From assembly GCA_013299105.1 (NCBI GenBank), contig JAAFJY010000021.1, positions 1 to 64,000 of the forward strand: a DNA stretch of 64,000 nucleotides, written 5' to 3'. Both the position numbers and the translations under genes were made by a program. Of the stretch, positions 25,387 through 34,703 are shown piece by piece; position 1 is the stretch's first letter, and each line of letters begins with the position of its first letter. The stretch is from Chitinophagales bacterium. GTDB lineage: Bacteria; Bacteroidota; Bacteroidia; Chitinophagales; Saprospiraceae. The notes below the pieces were generated by a model that was not told the origin of the DNA, made no database searches, and saw nothing but the letters and a program-made list of their open reading frames with translations.

Positions 25387-26949
25387 TTATTTTCTCCATA
25401 TGGATTTGAGGGCGTAGATTTGTCCGTTTTTCAATTGCACTTCGCCTTCGTTGACAAACCATTGGATGGCGCTGAATGGGGTGCTGGGGAAAAAGATTTC
25501 GGTCATGACTGTACGGCCATCGTCGGCAAAAATCTCCATTGAGGCGTGGTCAAGAAACACATGCCACTGCATTTTGCGGACATTGTCCGGGCGAGGGGCG
25601 TAGTGGCGGTCTTTCGCAAAATTGTCGGTGAATTGGGTTTGTCCAGCTTGGCGACGGTCGCTGTAAAAGGAGTTGATGCGGCTGCTGTAACCCAGGCGAT
25701 AGCGTTCGCCTTGGGCGTTGAGCAATTCCAGGCCAAAATCTGCCTCGCCTCTTTCTGGTAGTTCAAATTCCAGAATCAACTCCATTTGGCTGGGTGCGAA
25801 ATTGTTGACCACTGGGCCTGGGCGCAGTTTTTCGGGGCGCAAGACTTGCCCGCCTTCACGTAGTTTTTCCAATTCCACGATCGGGTGGGTAAACAGGCGC
25901 AAGCCAAAGGCGGTGTTGCGCAAAGTCAGTTGCCGGGGTAGGGTATTGGCGCTGCGCCATGCTTCGGTAGGCACTTTGGTGGCGTAATCCCAATTGCTCA
26001 TCCAGCCAATCAATAGCCTGCGGCCATCTTGTGCGGGTACATCAGACCAAGTTACGCCAGCATAATTGTCGCGGCCATGATCAAGGTACATGCCACGCCC
26101 ATTGGCTACACTGAAACGAAAATCGGCATCCAGCACAAACTGTTTACCATCAAAATCACCGATGAAATATTGGCAGCCTGAGCCCCCGTTGGGCATGCCT
26201 GGATTAAAATTTTCCAAAAGCACCCATTTGGTTTGCTCACTGCCTGCTACTTTCATGGGAAAAAAATCGGGGCATTCCCATACCCCCCGGTGATTCCCCC
26301 ACTCAGCGCCAAAGTCTTGGATCCAGGTCCAGTTTTTGAGGTCAGGCGAGGTGTATAGTTTTAGCTGTTGCTGCGCTGCAAGTACGAGCAGCCACTGTGC
26401 CCGTTCTGCATCCCAAAGGATTTTGGGGTCGCGAAAATCCCGTACCCCTGCATTGGGCAAAACGGGATTGCCGCTGTACTTGGTCCAGGTACGGCCTTTG
26501 TCGAGGCTGTAGGCGATTCCTTGGGTTTGAAAATCATCGCGTCCTTTTTTTTCTCCTTCTGCATCGTGATAGGTAAACATGGCCACCATCGGCGGTACTC
26601 CATTTTTGCCAAAACCACTGGTATTTTTCCAATCAATGGCCGCACTACCTGAAAAAATCGTGCCCAATTTGTCGGGTTCTAGGGCAATGGGCAAGTGTTG
26701 CCAATGCACCAAATCTTTGCTCACGGCATGGCCCCAGTGCATGGGGCCCCATACGTTGCTGAAGGGGTGGTATTGGTAAAACAAATGGTATTCGCCCTCG
26801 TAATAGACCAATCCATTGGGGTCGTTCATCCAGTTTTGGGCGGGTGTAAAATGGAATTGCGGGCGGTGTGGTTCGGTATAAAGTGATTTGCTGGTTTTTG
26901 AACATGCAGCAATGGACAATATCATCAGCAAAGAAACAAAGTTGCGCAT
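25387..26949 (-). CDS. glycoside hydrolase family 32 (fructan hydrolase) lipoprotein
   Basis: A 520-residue GH32 enzyme. Starting at 26949 the signal is MRNFVSLLMILSIAAC, so the protein is a lipoprotein. Catalytic motifs are WMNDPNG (nucleophile Asp), FRDPKI and WECPDFF (acid/base Glu). The five-bladed propeller is followed by the C-terminal beta-sandwich (FLDHASMEIFADDGRTVMTE). It hydrolyses terminal beta-fructofuranosyl links in levan, inulin or sucrose; the sequence resembles exo-levanases. It is alone: no SusC/SusD, fructokinase or transporter lies nearby. A TTG-N17-TATTTTCG promoter-like string is just upstream. Confidence 0.95.
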   Translation of the reverse strand: MRNFVSLLMILSIAACSKTSKSLYTEPHRPQFHFTPAQNWMNDPNGLVYYEGEYHLFYQYHPFSNVWGPMHWGHAVSKDLVHWQHLPIALEPDKLGTIFSGSAAIDWKNTSGFGKNGVPPMVAMFTYHDAEGEKKGRDDFQTQGIAYSLDKGRTWTKYSGNPVLPNAGVRDFRDPKILWDAERAQWLLVLAAQQQLKLYTSPDLKNWTWIQDFGAEWGNHRGVWECPDFFPMKVAGSEQTKWVLLENFNPGMPNGGSGCQYFIGDFDGKQFVLDADFRFSVANGRGMYLDHGRDNYAGVTWSDVPAQDGRRLLIGWMSNWDYATKVPTEAWRSANTLPRQLTLRNTAFGLRLFTHPIVELEKLREGGQVLRPEKLRPGPVVNNFAPSQMELILEFELPERGEADFGLELLNAQGERYRLGYSSRINSFYSDRRQAGQTQFTDNFAKDRHYAPRPDNVRKMQWHVFLDHASMEIFADDGRTVMTEIFFPSTPFSAIQWFVNEGEVQLKNGQIYALKSIWRK

Positions 26950-27005
26950 AGAGATTTGGTGCTTGGTGAACATCGAAAATAAGCATTTTTTACTTCTTCA
27001 ATTGC

Positions 27006-27996
27006 ATGAAAAACCAAACATGCCCACCTATACTCACCAAAACCTGGCAATCTGGTCGGATCAATGCGGTGCGGGCATCACGGCATCACATGCTGTTGAC
27101 GTATTGGTCCATCGGCCAACATATCGTAGAGTTTGAGCAGCATGGTCATGAAAAATCGGTATATGGTTCCAAAATTTTGGAACTATTATCCAAGGACTTG
27201 TCTGACCAATTGGGGCGTGGGTTTAGTCGCACGAATTTGATTTCCATGAGATTATGTTATATGCGTTACCCTAGTATAACACTTTTGTCTGACCAATTGA
27301 CTTGGGGGCACTACGTGGAAATTGTGTATATTTAACGTGATCTAGAGCGCAGTTTTTACGAAAAACAGGCTATTTTGGAAAAGTGGACATTGCGGGAACT
27401 CAAACGCCAGAAAGATAGTGCGCTTTTCCTTCGTTTGGCAGCCTCACAAGACAAAACTGGTGTACTCAAACTGGCTGAAAAAGGTAAACTAAGCGAAACA
27501 CCGGAAGACATCTTGCGCGACCCTTATGTATTAGAGTTTTTGAAAATTCCCGAGCCATATCATGTTTCAGAAAAAGACCTAGAAACCCGGTTGCTAGATA
27601 ATTTACAGGCTTTTTTACTGGAACTAGGCAAAGGATTCACTTTTGTTGGTCGTCAATATCGCATTACAGTTGACCAATGAGCATCATCGGGTAGATTTGG
27701 TTTTTTATCACCGTTACCTGAGGTGTTTCGTTTTGATGGACCTCAAAATCAACAAAGTAAAACATCAGGATATTGGACAAATGAATATGTACCTCGGTTA
27801 TTTTGCTAAAGAGGAATATTTTGAAGGCGATAGCCCGCCCATAGGCATCATTTTAACGCGCCATAAAGATGAGTTACTTGTTGAATTTGCCACGTATGGA
27901 ATGAGTAGCCAACTCTTCGTCTCCAAGTACCAGCTCTACCTGCCCAATGAAGACGAGCTTCGGGCAAAATTGGAAGCCATTTTGAGTCTACCATGA
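27006..27996 (+). pseudogene. decayed DUF1016 (YhcG-type) PD-(D/E)XK nuclease
   Basis: The readable protein is a DUF1016 family member: an N-terminal helical part (YWSIGQHIVEFEQ, YGSKILELLSKDLSDQLGRGFSRTNLISMR), the LTWGHYVEI strand, RDLERSFYEKQAILEKW, and a nuclease core (NEHHRVDLVFYHR...FVLMDLKINKVK). An in-frame TAA at 27333-27335 separates the first and second blocks, and a one-base insertion near 27670 shifts the third block. The first residues also look replaced. Intact members are about 350 residues. These proteins are often linked to restriction or antiphage loci, but nothing of that kind is adjacent. Confidence 0.8.
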
Positions 27997-28133
27997 AAGG
28001 GTAATGTTCCAAGTTAATAGTTCTAAACCCTATTTTGAAGCACATTGATGGTAAAAACTAAGCTTTTACTATGATATCAATACCAAAGCGCTGACAAACT
28101 TACCCTGCCAGCGCTTCGGTTTCGAGCACTCTC

Positions 28134-28159
28134 TCCTCAACTTCTCAACTTCTCAACTA
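28134..28159 (-). repeat. GTTGAG array after stop codon
   Basis: On the minus strand GTTGAGAAGTTGAG follows the TAA stop of the amphipathic-helix gene by three bases, another member of the stop-proximal array family. Confidence 0.5.
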
Positions 28160-29188
28160 TTACTGTCCTTCATCAATGATCGCGTCATCAATCAAGTCAT
28201 TGCCATCGCCGTCGGCATCGCTCAGGCCCTTGTTGCTGGTACCTTTGTCGGCGGGCTTGTAGTTGGGGTCTTTAGAGATGGTAGGCTCTTTGGAGAAAGC
28301 GCCGTGGTCGCCATCGGCATAGCGTTGGGCTTTGGAGAAGAAATCGTCGTGTTTTTCGAGGGTGTTTTTCTTGGCATCCTCCATCGAATCCAGGAAAGTG
28401 CGGTCTTTGTCGCGGGCTTTCTCCTCGATTTTTTCACCCATTTCCTGGGCTTTTTTGATCAGGTCTTCGATTTGATTGGTGCCTGTTTCTTTGGCGGCTT
28501 CGGCTTTTGCCTTTTCATGCAATTCATCGGTTTTGGTGATCATTTCACCTTGCATTTCTTTGACCCTGTCCCAGATTTGCCCACCCTTGTCGATCACGGC
28601 ACCGCCGATGTTTTCCGCTACTCCTTTCATTTTATCCATGAGCACTTCGCCTGCGTCCAGGATTTTTTCCCCAGCTTGAGCGGCCAGGTCTTCTACTTTT
28701 TTGCCTGCCTCTAGGGTGCTGTCCAATACTTTGGAGCCGACCTTACTGGCTGTAGAAGGTTCTGTATCAGGGTTTTGATCCAAACTGTCAAAATTGAGTG
28801 GGCCCTCACTGACAATTGCTTTAGGTGGGGCAGTAGTTTCAGGTGCGGGACTCGAATCGAGCAAATCATTGACCCTCGCGCCCAAGTCAGCGGGGGGAGG
28901 AGTACTTGGCGTGCTCGGCGTACTCGCCACAGGGGGCGGGGTAGGAGCCGGGGTTTCGATTGGTGTGTCTAAAGGTTTGTCCTGCATGCCAGTCATGTCC
29001 TTTGCTTTGTCGATCACTGTTGATCCCACTTTCTCAACTGCACTCATGGCGTCGTCAAAAAGGTCTTCCGCTTTATTTCGCAAATCCTCGCCAACGTCTT
29101 TGGCACCTTCTACTACTTTATCGGCAGCTGATTTGGTTACAGAACTTGCTCCAAAGAGCAGTTTTTTCATGTCGTTTAAAAATCCCAT
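28160..29188 (-). CDS. amphipathic-helix (LEA/apolipoprotein-like) protein
   Basis: A 342-residue hydrophilic protein with no signal peptide. Residues 1-75 and 155-280 are long amphipathic helices made of 11-residue-like units (KSAADKVVEGAKDVGEDLRN, KVEDLAAQAGEKILDAGEV), linked by a Pro/Ser/Thr-rich stretch (residues 75-135). The C-terminus is acidic with DADGDGNDLIDD, which could bind calcium. The layout recalls LEA proteins, phasins and apolipoprotein-like repeat proteins that protect membranes or coat particles. I do not recognise a named family. A TATCTTTG -7 box is at 29260-29267. Confidence 0.7.
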   Translation of the reverse strand: MGFLNDMKKLLFGASSVTKSAADKVVEGAKDVGEDLRNKAEDLFDDAMSAVEKVGSTVIDKAKDMTGMQDKPLDTPIETPAPTPPPVASTPSTPSTPPPADLGARVNDLLDSSPAPETTAPPKAIVSEGPLNFDSLDQNPDTEPSTASKVGSKVLDSTLEAGKKVEDLAAQAGEKILDAGEVLMDKMKGVAENIGGAVIDKGGQIWDRVKEMQGEMITKTDELHEKAKAEAAKETGTNQIEDLIKKAQEMGEKIEEKARDKDRTFLDSMEDAKKNTLEKHDDFFSKAQRYADGDHGAFSKEPTISKDPNYKPADKGTSNKGLSDADGDGNDLIDDAIIDEGQ

Positions 29189-29259
29189 CGAGCTTTGGAT
29201 TTTGGAGTTTTTGATGGTGGAATAAGTGTAATCCTATTCCAACAAGGTTTTAAGTTGTT

Positions 29260-29267
29260 CAAAGATA
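29260..29267 (-). promoter_or_regulatory. -7 box of the helical protein gene
   Basis: TATCTTTG on the minus strand, an exact TAnnTTTG match, about 72 bases before the start codon at 29188. No clear TTG lies at the expected upstream distance. Confidence 0.35.
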
Positions 29268-29427
29268 AATAAAAAAGGAACTTTTGTAAAGTTGATTCCG
29301 ACGAGTAGGGTCAGAAAATCGGCGGAGAAGCTTTTTTTGAGTGAAATTTCAAGCAGTGATTTTGCAAATACAAGGCTAGTACTCATCTTTGCCGACTCAC
29401 ATCGACAACATTTACAAATCCAAGTGC

Positions 29428-30276
29428 ATGAGCTTGATCCCTGCTCGTTTGAAAGACAAGGCCCTAGTAGCCGAAATGGACCAATTGCGTTTGGTAAAAA
29501 ATGAATTGCAATTATGGTGGTTGGGCCAGAGTGGTTACCTCATCCAGTGGAACGGGCATCGGGCTCTGATTGATCCTTATTTATCCGACTCCCTGAGCAT
29601 CAAATATGCTGCAACAGATAAGCCACATGTGCGCATGTCAGAGCAAGTGTTAGACCCTCATTTGTTGTCAGGTATTGAACTTGTCACGTCCAGCCACAAC
29701 CACACCGATCACCTTTGTGCCGATACGTTGAAGCCCATTTTGGAGCACAATCCGGGCATCAGTTTCATCATTCCGGAGGCCAATCGCCAGTTTGTGGCCA
29801 AGCGGGTGGCTTGCGATGACGATTTTCCTACAGGCCTCAATGCCGGGCAATCGGTACAGGTGGGTGTTTTTACGCTACATGCGGTACCTGCTGCGCACAA
29901 CCAATTGGAGCGCGACGAAAAGGGCAATCACCTGTATTTGGGTTACGTGATCGAAGTAGGACCTTGGAAAATTTACCACAGCGGCGATACGCTTTGGTAC
30001 GAGGGCATGGTAGAGACGCTAAAACCCTTTGACATTGACTTGGCCCTTTTACCCATCAACGGCAACGATCCCAGCCGTAGGGTGGCAGGTAACCTCAATT
30101 GCCGTGAGGCTGCTGAACTGGGCAAAGCCATTGGCGCAGATTGGGTGATCCCTTGTCACTATGACATGTTTGGTTTCAACACCGCAGATCCTGCAGATTT
30201 TGTAAAAACTGCAAATGAAATTGGTCAGCCCCAAGAAGTACTTGAACACGGAGGCGTGTTCAGGTTGAATAATTAG
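29428..30276 (+). CDS. UlaG-like metallo-beta-lactamase-fold hydrolase
   Basis: A 282-residue MBL-fold protein. The metal motif is SSHNHTDH (HxHxDH) with further ligands in IYHSGDT and PCHYDMF, and the family sequence IQWNGHRALIDPYLSDSLS places it with UlaG-like L-ascorbate-6-phosphate lactonases or N-acyl-type hydrolases. The ATG at 29428 is chosen over an upstream TTG; a promoter-like TTG-N19-CATCTTTG (29362-29391) supports this. The substrate is not known, and the rest of an ascorbate pathway is absent. Its stop codon lies within a long palindrome. Confidence 0.88.
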   Translation: MSLIPARLKDKALVAEMDQLRLVKNELQLWWLGQSGYLIQWNGHRALIDPYLSDSLSIKYAATDKPHVRMSEQVLDPHLLSGIELVTSSHNHTDHLCADTLKPILEHNPGISFIIPEANRQFVAKRVACDDDFPTGLNAGQSVQVGVFTLHAVPAAHNQLERDEKGNHLYLGYVIEVGPWKIYHSGDTLWYEGMVETLKPFDIDLALLPINGNDPSRRVAGNLNCREAAELGKAIGADWVIPCHYDMFGFNTADPADFVKTANEIGQPQEVLEHGGVFRLNN

Positions 30277-30315
30277 ACTTTATGGCCAATGAAATTGGCC
30301 ATAAAGTCTAATTAT
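30269..30315. terminator. 22 bp perfect palindrome between convergent genes
   Basis: Two perfect arms (30269-30290 and 30294-30315, core TTAGACTTTATGGCCAAT) around the loop GAA. It includes the TAG stop of the UlaG-like gene and abuts the stop of the TMEM220 gene. A bidirectional terminator is the simplest reading, but the stem is unusually long and AT-rich. Confidence 0.7.
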
Positions 30316-30713
30316 CATCGCAATACTCCCCGCCGTCTCAAATGCCGGATAAAGTACCAGGTGTGCCAAAAAAACACCAGTCCAGCCAACAATAAGCCCA
30401 AAAACTCGCGGGTAAACTCAATGTAAGGCGTTTCGGCCTTCATGGACCCAGCAATGTTGGGCATGCCCATTTTTATCCATTCGATTAGTTTGGGTAAAAG
30501 TCGCACTAATCCAAAGAGGCAGATCGCGACGCCGGCATAATCTAGAATTGGGATACCGACGCCACGCGAAAACAAGAAGCAGGAAATAGCTGCTACGCTA
30601 TACAAAAGTATCCAGCGAATAGGGTCTGGATCGTTGTACTGTACGATGGCAAAAAGGGTGAACATGATCCCCAATAGCAGATTTCCGATTTTGATTTTTT
30701 TGGACAAAGCCAT
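30315..30713 (-). CDS. TMEM220-family small membrane protein
   Basis: A 132-residue membrane protein with the TMEM220 signature near its start (FTLFAIVQYNDPDPIRWILLYS) and four hydrophobic spans. The family is conserved from bacteria to animals without a known activity. It follows the fatty acid desaturase gene on the same strand with 57 bases between, so the two may be cotranscribed, hinting at a membrane-lipid role. Confidence 0.85.
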   Translation of the reverse strand: MALSKKIKIGNLLLGIMFTLFAIVQYNDPDPIRWILLYSVAAISCFLFSRGVGIPILDYAGVAICLFGLVRLLPKLIEWIKMGMPNIAGSMKAETPYIEFTREFLGLLLAGLVFFWHTWYFIRHLRRRGVLR

Positions 30714-30770
30714 GATTGAAGTATTGCAGTAACTATCCAGTCGCTTGTATAGTTACGTGTTGCTATTATA

Positions 30771-31811
30771 CTAATCGCCAACATGGTTGTTCTTCTCCCT
30801 TTGATAAAATTCACGGAAGGAAATCATGCGGCGGGTGTCTTCGCACCAAAGTTTGTGCTTGATGTATTTGAAGCTTTCAAAAAACGTAACGGTGGTCACG
30901 AATTGGTCCAGGTACTCATTCTCTTTGGCCGCCCGTTCCAGGTTGTAATTGGGGATTTTGGAGTTGAGGTGGTGAATGTGGTGAAAGCCGATGTTGCCAG
31001 TCAACCACTGCAAAAAGCGCGGTAACTTGTAATAAGTACTACCTTGCACAGCGGCAATCATGTACTCCCAACGGTCTTTCCACTCTTTATAGGTTCCTTC
31101 ATGCTGGTGCTGAACATAAAAAAACCACATGGCAATGACCCCAAACAAGAATACAATGGACAGTTGAATAAAGAAAAAACGCTGCCAGCCCAAAAGCCAA
31201 CCCAGTAATAGGTAAAAAGCCAAGAGGGCAAAGTTGTTGAGGTGAAACTGGCGGTGAATTTTCTGCCAACCTTTAAATCCTACCAAGGGAATGCGGTTGT
31301 AAAGACCCAAGTAAATCGCAGGAGCTCCCACAAAAGTGATCAAAGGCATGCGGAAAATGCGATAGCGCAAACGGCGCAGTGGAGAAGCTTCTCTAAATTC
31401 CTTGACAGTCAAGGTTTTGAGGTCGCCGATGTCGCGAATGTCAACTTCCAACTGACCACTGTGGCCGTGGTGGAAATTGTGTACCCCTGCCCAGTAGGTA
31501 TAAGGCAGGGTGCTGAAAAAACTACAAATCCAGCCGATGATTTTGTTGCCAGTCTGAGATTTTAGGAAAGAACGGTGCCCACAGTCATGTTGGATGATGA
31601 AAATTCGTACCAAAAAGAAAGCATTGATACCAGCCAAGGCAAATGTAAGTAGGTACGAATAGAAGGTAGTCCAATACATGATGGCCCAAATTGCCAGAAA
31701 AGGGCCAAATGAGTTGATGATTTGAATGACCGCCTTGCGGGTATCGGCTTGAGCATAAGCCTGAAAAATCACTGGCCAGTTTTCCAGCCTGTTGCGCAAT
31801 TCATTTTGCAT
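30771..31811 (-). CDS. fatty acid desaturase
   Basis: A 346-residue integral membrane di-iron desaturase. The three histidine boxes are HDCGHRSF (His75-79), HNFHH (His111-115) and HHIHH (about residues 274-278). Four membrane spans in two hairpins surround them. This box pattern matches acyl-lipid omega-6/delta-12-type enzymes, introducing double bonds in membrane lipids, often in response to cold. A TACCTTTG -7 box lies at 31872-31865 on the minus strand. The start codon is ATG at 31811. Confidence 0.92.
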   Translation of the reverse strand: MQNELRNRLENWPVIFQAYAQADTRKAVIQIINSFGPFLAIWAIMYWTTFYSYLLTFALAGINAFFLVRIFIIQHDCGHRSFLKSQTGNKIIGWICSFFSTLPYTYWAGVHNFHHGHSGQLEVDIRDIGDLKTLTVKEFREASPLRRLRYRIFRMPLITFVGAPAIYLGLYNRIPLVGFKGWQKIHRQFHLNNFALLAFYLLLGWLLGWQRFFFIQLSIVFLFGVIAMWFFYVQHQHEGTYKEWKDRWEYMIAAVQGSTYYKLPRFLQWLTGNIGFHHIHHLNSKIPNYNLERAAKENEYLDQFVTTVTFFESFKYIKHKLWCEDTRRMISFREFYQREKNNHVGD

Positions 31812-31864
31812 GATCGAATACGGACGTTGAAATGATCAAATAAAGGGACCGAGGCTAGTTTAGA

Positions 31865-31872
31865 CAAAGGTA
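31865..31872 (-). promoter_or_regulatory. -7 box of fatty acid desaturase gene
   Basis: TACCTTTG on the minus strand, an exact TAnnTTTG match about 54 bases before the start codon. The -33 element is not recognisable. Confidence 0.4.
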
Positions 31873-31971
31873 GGCTTTATACTGAAACGGAGTTTAGCCT
31901 GAGTGTAAAAAACGATGATTTGACGACAAAAGACTTACGGAAGCTGAAGAGTAGGGAAGAAGGGCGTTGAA

Positions 31972-32014
31972 AAACTTGGGCCAGGCATAAAATTTTTATG
32001 CCTGGCCCAAGTTT
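31972..32014 (-). terminator. 20 bp perfect-stem terminator
   Basis: Arms 31972-31991 and 31995-32014 (core TTGGGCCAGGCAT) are perfectly complementary around a 3-base loop; minus-strand transcripts run into TTTTT. It terminates the DUF4783 gene. Confidence 0.8.
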
Positions 32015-32097
32015 ATTTGGCTTTGATTGAAAGTACAGTTGAAGCAAGAACAAAAACCCCTAGCGCTGCCTGCATCTCTTCAACTTTTCAACTAAAG

Positions 32098-32475
32098 TTA
32101 TTCTTTATCGAATCGAATTTCCTGTACCATTTGTTTGTCACCTTCTACTTTTACGTAGATGTAAACCCGGTAGGAACCACCAGCAGTGCTGAGGGTGCAG
32201 ATGCTGTAGATGGCTTCTTTGCCTTTCGACTGGCCTTGGTGCATCTGGTTGAAACTTTGAGGTTTGTTTTTGGCAAAAAACGATTTCAGTACTGTTACAG
32301 CTTGCGCTTTGGCATACACCTGCTCCTGGTCGAGGATGGCAATTTCAACGGCATTGTCAAGGTAGGGTTCAAGGGCAGAAACGTTGCCAGTACCGATGGC
32401 TTTGGTGATGCCATCGAGTGCCACTTGTTCGTTGAATAAGGGCAAGAAAACCAGCAAGAACAAAAGACTTTTCAT
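32098..32475 (-). CDS. DUF4783 family secreted protein
   Basis: A 125-residue protein with a short signal peptide (MKSLLFLLVFLPLFNEQ) and the DUF4783 core: ITKAIGTGNVSALEPYLDN, VEIAILDQEQVYAKAQAVTVLKSFFA and a beta-sheet with YRVYIYVKVEGDKQMVQEI. The domain belongs to the NTF2-like cone fold and is found almost only in Bacteroidota. Role unknown. Its array of GTTGAAA words begins a few bases after the TAA stop. Confidence 0.85.
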   Translation of the reverse strand: MKSLLFLLVFLPLFNEQVALDGITKAIGTGNVSALEPYLDNAVEIAILDQEQVYAKAQAVTVLKSFFAKNKPQSFNQMHQGQSKGKEAIYSICTLSTAGGSYRVYIYVKVEGDKQMVQEIRFDKE

Positions 32476-32935
32476 GTTGCTTCGATTTGATTTAACATCG
32501 CCGGTTTTGGATTTTCTTACGGTTTAACTGAGGCCCGGCGACAAAAACGTAACATTTTTTGATCGATACGCTTCCAATTTAAGACGCAATTTCTTTTTAG
32601 GGTAACAAAAAATCGCGTGAATTATAACGTCAAACGCTAAGGCTTTCTGAATCATTGCTTTGAGACTTGAATTTAAGTTTTAGCCAGATGGCGTCTTTTA
32701 CGCAGGATATCTTAAATTCGCGGCTGCTCAACCAGAAGAAACTATGTACCTGAGCTAATATAAGGTAGACAACTTTGCTTTTGAGGTTGAGCTAAAAAGA
32801 ATACAACTTCCTTTCATCCGGTTGCTTTTCTTTTTTCACTAAACCCAAACTCGTTTACTTTATTTTTTATGCTCCCTATGCCATACTGATTAACGTATTA
32901 GTGTAGCAACAGTTAACCCAAACACAATAACCATC
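32476..32935. other. intergenic region with element copy 1
   Basis: No gene is supported. The right part (about 32742-32878) is copy 1 of the 140 bp palindromic element; it ends 58 bases before gpmI, so the gpmI promoter must lie within or just after it. Confidence 0.5.
32742..32878 (+). repeat. 140 bp hairpin element, copy 1
   Basis: Starts CTATGTACCTGAGCTAATA and ends CTTTATTTTTTATGCTCCCT. The middle is a long imperfect hairpin whose loop carries a TTTCATCC word. It is alignable along its length with copies at 34526-34675 (inverted) and 35564-35699. Confidence 0.7.
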
Positions 32936-34456
32936 ATGTCAAACAAACGCGTATTGCTGGCCATCCTGGACGGCTGGGGATTGGGACAAGTGCCCGCTGC
33001 TGATGCCATTGCCCAGGCTAATACCCCCTACATGGACAGCCTTTGTCAAAAATATCCCTATGCTACGCTCACCACTTTTGGTGAAGAAGTGGGCTTGCCC
33101 GATGGCCAAATGGGCAACTCGGAAGTAGGCCACCTCAACATCGGTGCGGGGCGCGTAGTTTACCAGGAATTGGCCCGCATCAACAAGGCTGTTCGCGAAA
33201 AAGAACTGCACCAAAACCCCGTTTTACTGGAAACCATGCAGTACGCCAAAACCAATGACAAAGCCTTGCACTTGATGGGCCTGGTGTCCGATGGTGGGGT
33301 GCATTCGCACATCAATCACCTCAAAGCCCTGGTGGACATTGCCCAAGCGCAGGGCTTGTCAAAAGTATACATCCACGCCTTTACTGATGGCCGCGACTGT
33401 GACCCTAAAAGTGGTTTGGGCTTTTTCAAAGACTTGTTGCAGCACCTTGAAGGCACTTCCGCAAAATTGGTGAGTGTGGTAGGTCGCTACTACGCAATGG
33501 ACCGCGACAAACGATGGGAAAGGGTGAAACTAGCCTATGACCTGATGGTGAAAGGCGAGGGGGTGCACAGCGACGATATTCTGGCTACCCTCAAAGACCG
33601 CTATGAAGCTGGAGAAACTGATGAATTCATCAAACCGATCGTAGTGGGCCAGTCACCTGTAACCATTCAACATGGCGATGCTTTGGTTTGTTTCAATTTC
33701 CGGACTGATCGTCCAAGGGAGATTTCGCAGGTGCTGACCCAGGAAGATTTTCCTGATTTTGGCATGAAACACCTGAACTTGCACTACGCCACGATGACCA
33801 ATTACGATGAAAACTACAAAAACGTAGCGGTCATTTTTCAAAGCGATAACCTGAGCAATACCCTGGGTGAAGTATTGGCCAAAGCTGGGAAAACACAGGT
33901 TCGTGCTGCCGAAACCGAAAAATACCCGCACGTAACCTTCTTTTTCAGCGGTGGCCGTGAGGAACCATTCGAAGGCGAACGCCGATTCCTAAGCCCTTCT
34001 CCCAAAGTAGCTACTTACGACTTGCAGCCCCAAATGAGCGCCCAGGGCATCGCCGATTCGGTAATTGGCGACATCAAGGCCAATCAACCTGACTTCATCG
34101 TACTCAATTTCGCCAATACGGATATGGTAGGGCATACCGGGGTATTCTCAGCCGCAATGATTGCCGCTGAAACCGTAGACAAATGCTTAAGCCAACTGGT
34201 GCCTTTGGCCCTGGAGCACCACTATCAAATCCTGCTCATCGCTGACCACGGCAACTCGGATTACATGATCAACGAAGACGGGACGCCTAATACCGCCCAT
34301 ACCAAAAATCCCGTACCGATAATTTACGTTGCCGAAAATGCAACTGAACGCCAAGTAAAAAGTGGAAAATTGGGAGACATTGCCCCTACCATTTTGAGCT
34401 TGTTGGGTGTGCCCAAGCCAACCGAAATGACAGGTGAAGTGTTGGTTGTAAGTTGA
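32936..34456 (+). CDS. gpmI: 2,3-bisphosphoglycerate-independent phosphoglycerate mutase
   Basis: A 506-residue glycolytic enzyme interconverting 3- and 2-phosphoglycerate with two Mn ions. The phospho-Ser lies in QMGNSEVGHLNIGAG; the second domain has FTDGRDCDPKSG, FRTDRPREI and LIADHGNSDYM. Length and motifs are those of the GpmI family. It stands between two copies of the palindromic element, and the TGA stop lies within an AGTTGAG array word. Confidence 0.96.
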   Translation: MSNKRVLLAILDGWGLGQVPAADAIAQANTPYMDSLCQKYPYATLTTFGEEVGLPDGQMGNSEVGHLNIGAGRVVYQELARINKAVREKELHQNPVLLETMQYAKTNDKALHLMGLVSDGGVHSHINHLKALVDIAQAQGLSKVYIHAFTDGRDCDPKSGLGFFKDLLQHLEGTSAKLVSVVGRYYAMDRDKRWERVKLAYDLMVKGEGVHSDDILATLKDRYEAGETDEFIKPIVVGQSPVTIQHGDALVCFNFRTDRPREISQVLTQEDFPDFGMKHLNLHYATMTNYDENYKNVAVIFQSDNLSNTLGEVLAKAGKTQVRAAETEKYPHVTFFFSGGREEPFEGERRFLSPSPKVATYDLQPQMSAQGIADSVIGDIKANQPDFIVLNFANTDMVGHTGVFSAAMIAAETVDKCLSQLVPLALEHHYQILLIADHGNSDYMINEDGTPNTAHTKNPVPIIYVAENATERQVKSGKLGDIAPTILSLLGVPKPTEMTGEVLVVS

Positions 34457-34525
34457 GAAATTGAGAAGAGGGATATGCTCGTTTGTGGAGTCGTTTCCTC
34501 TTTTTAATCCATAAAGCGGCACTTT

Positions 34526-34675
34526 AGGGAGTGTAAAAAAATAAGTTGGAGGGATTTGGGTTTAGCGAAAAAAGGTCACTACCAGTTTAAGCAACTGGAT
34601 GAAAGGAAGTTGTGTTCTTTTTTTGCTAAGTCTCAAAAGCGAATGTGTCCACCTTATTTTAGCTCAAATACTTAA
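34526..34675 (-). repeat. 140 bp hairpin element, copy 2 (inverted)
   Basis: The inverse of copies 1 and 3: begins AGGGAGTGTAAAAAAATAAG and ends CCACCTTATTTTAGCTC. The hairpin arms GGGTTTAGCGAAAAAA and TTTTTTTGCTAAG are clear. It fills the space between gpmI and the next lipoprotein gene. Confidence 0.7.
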
Positions 34676-34703
34676 AGCTTATTTGCCACCATAACACATT
34701 TTT

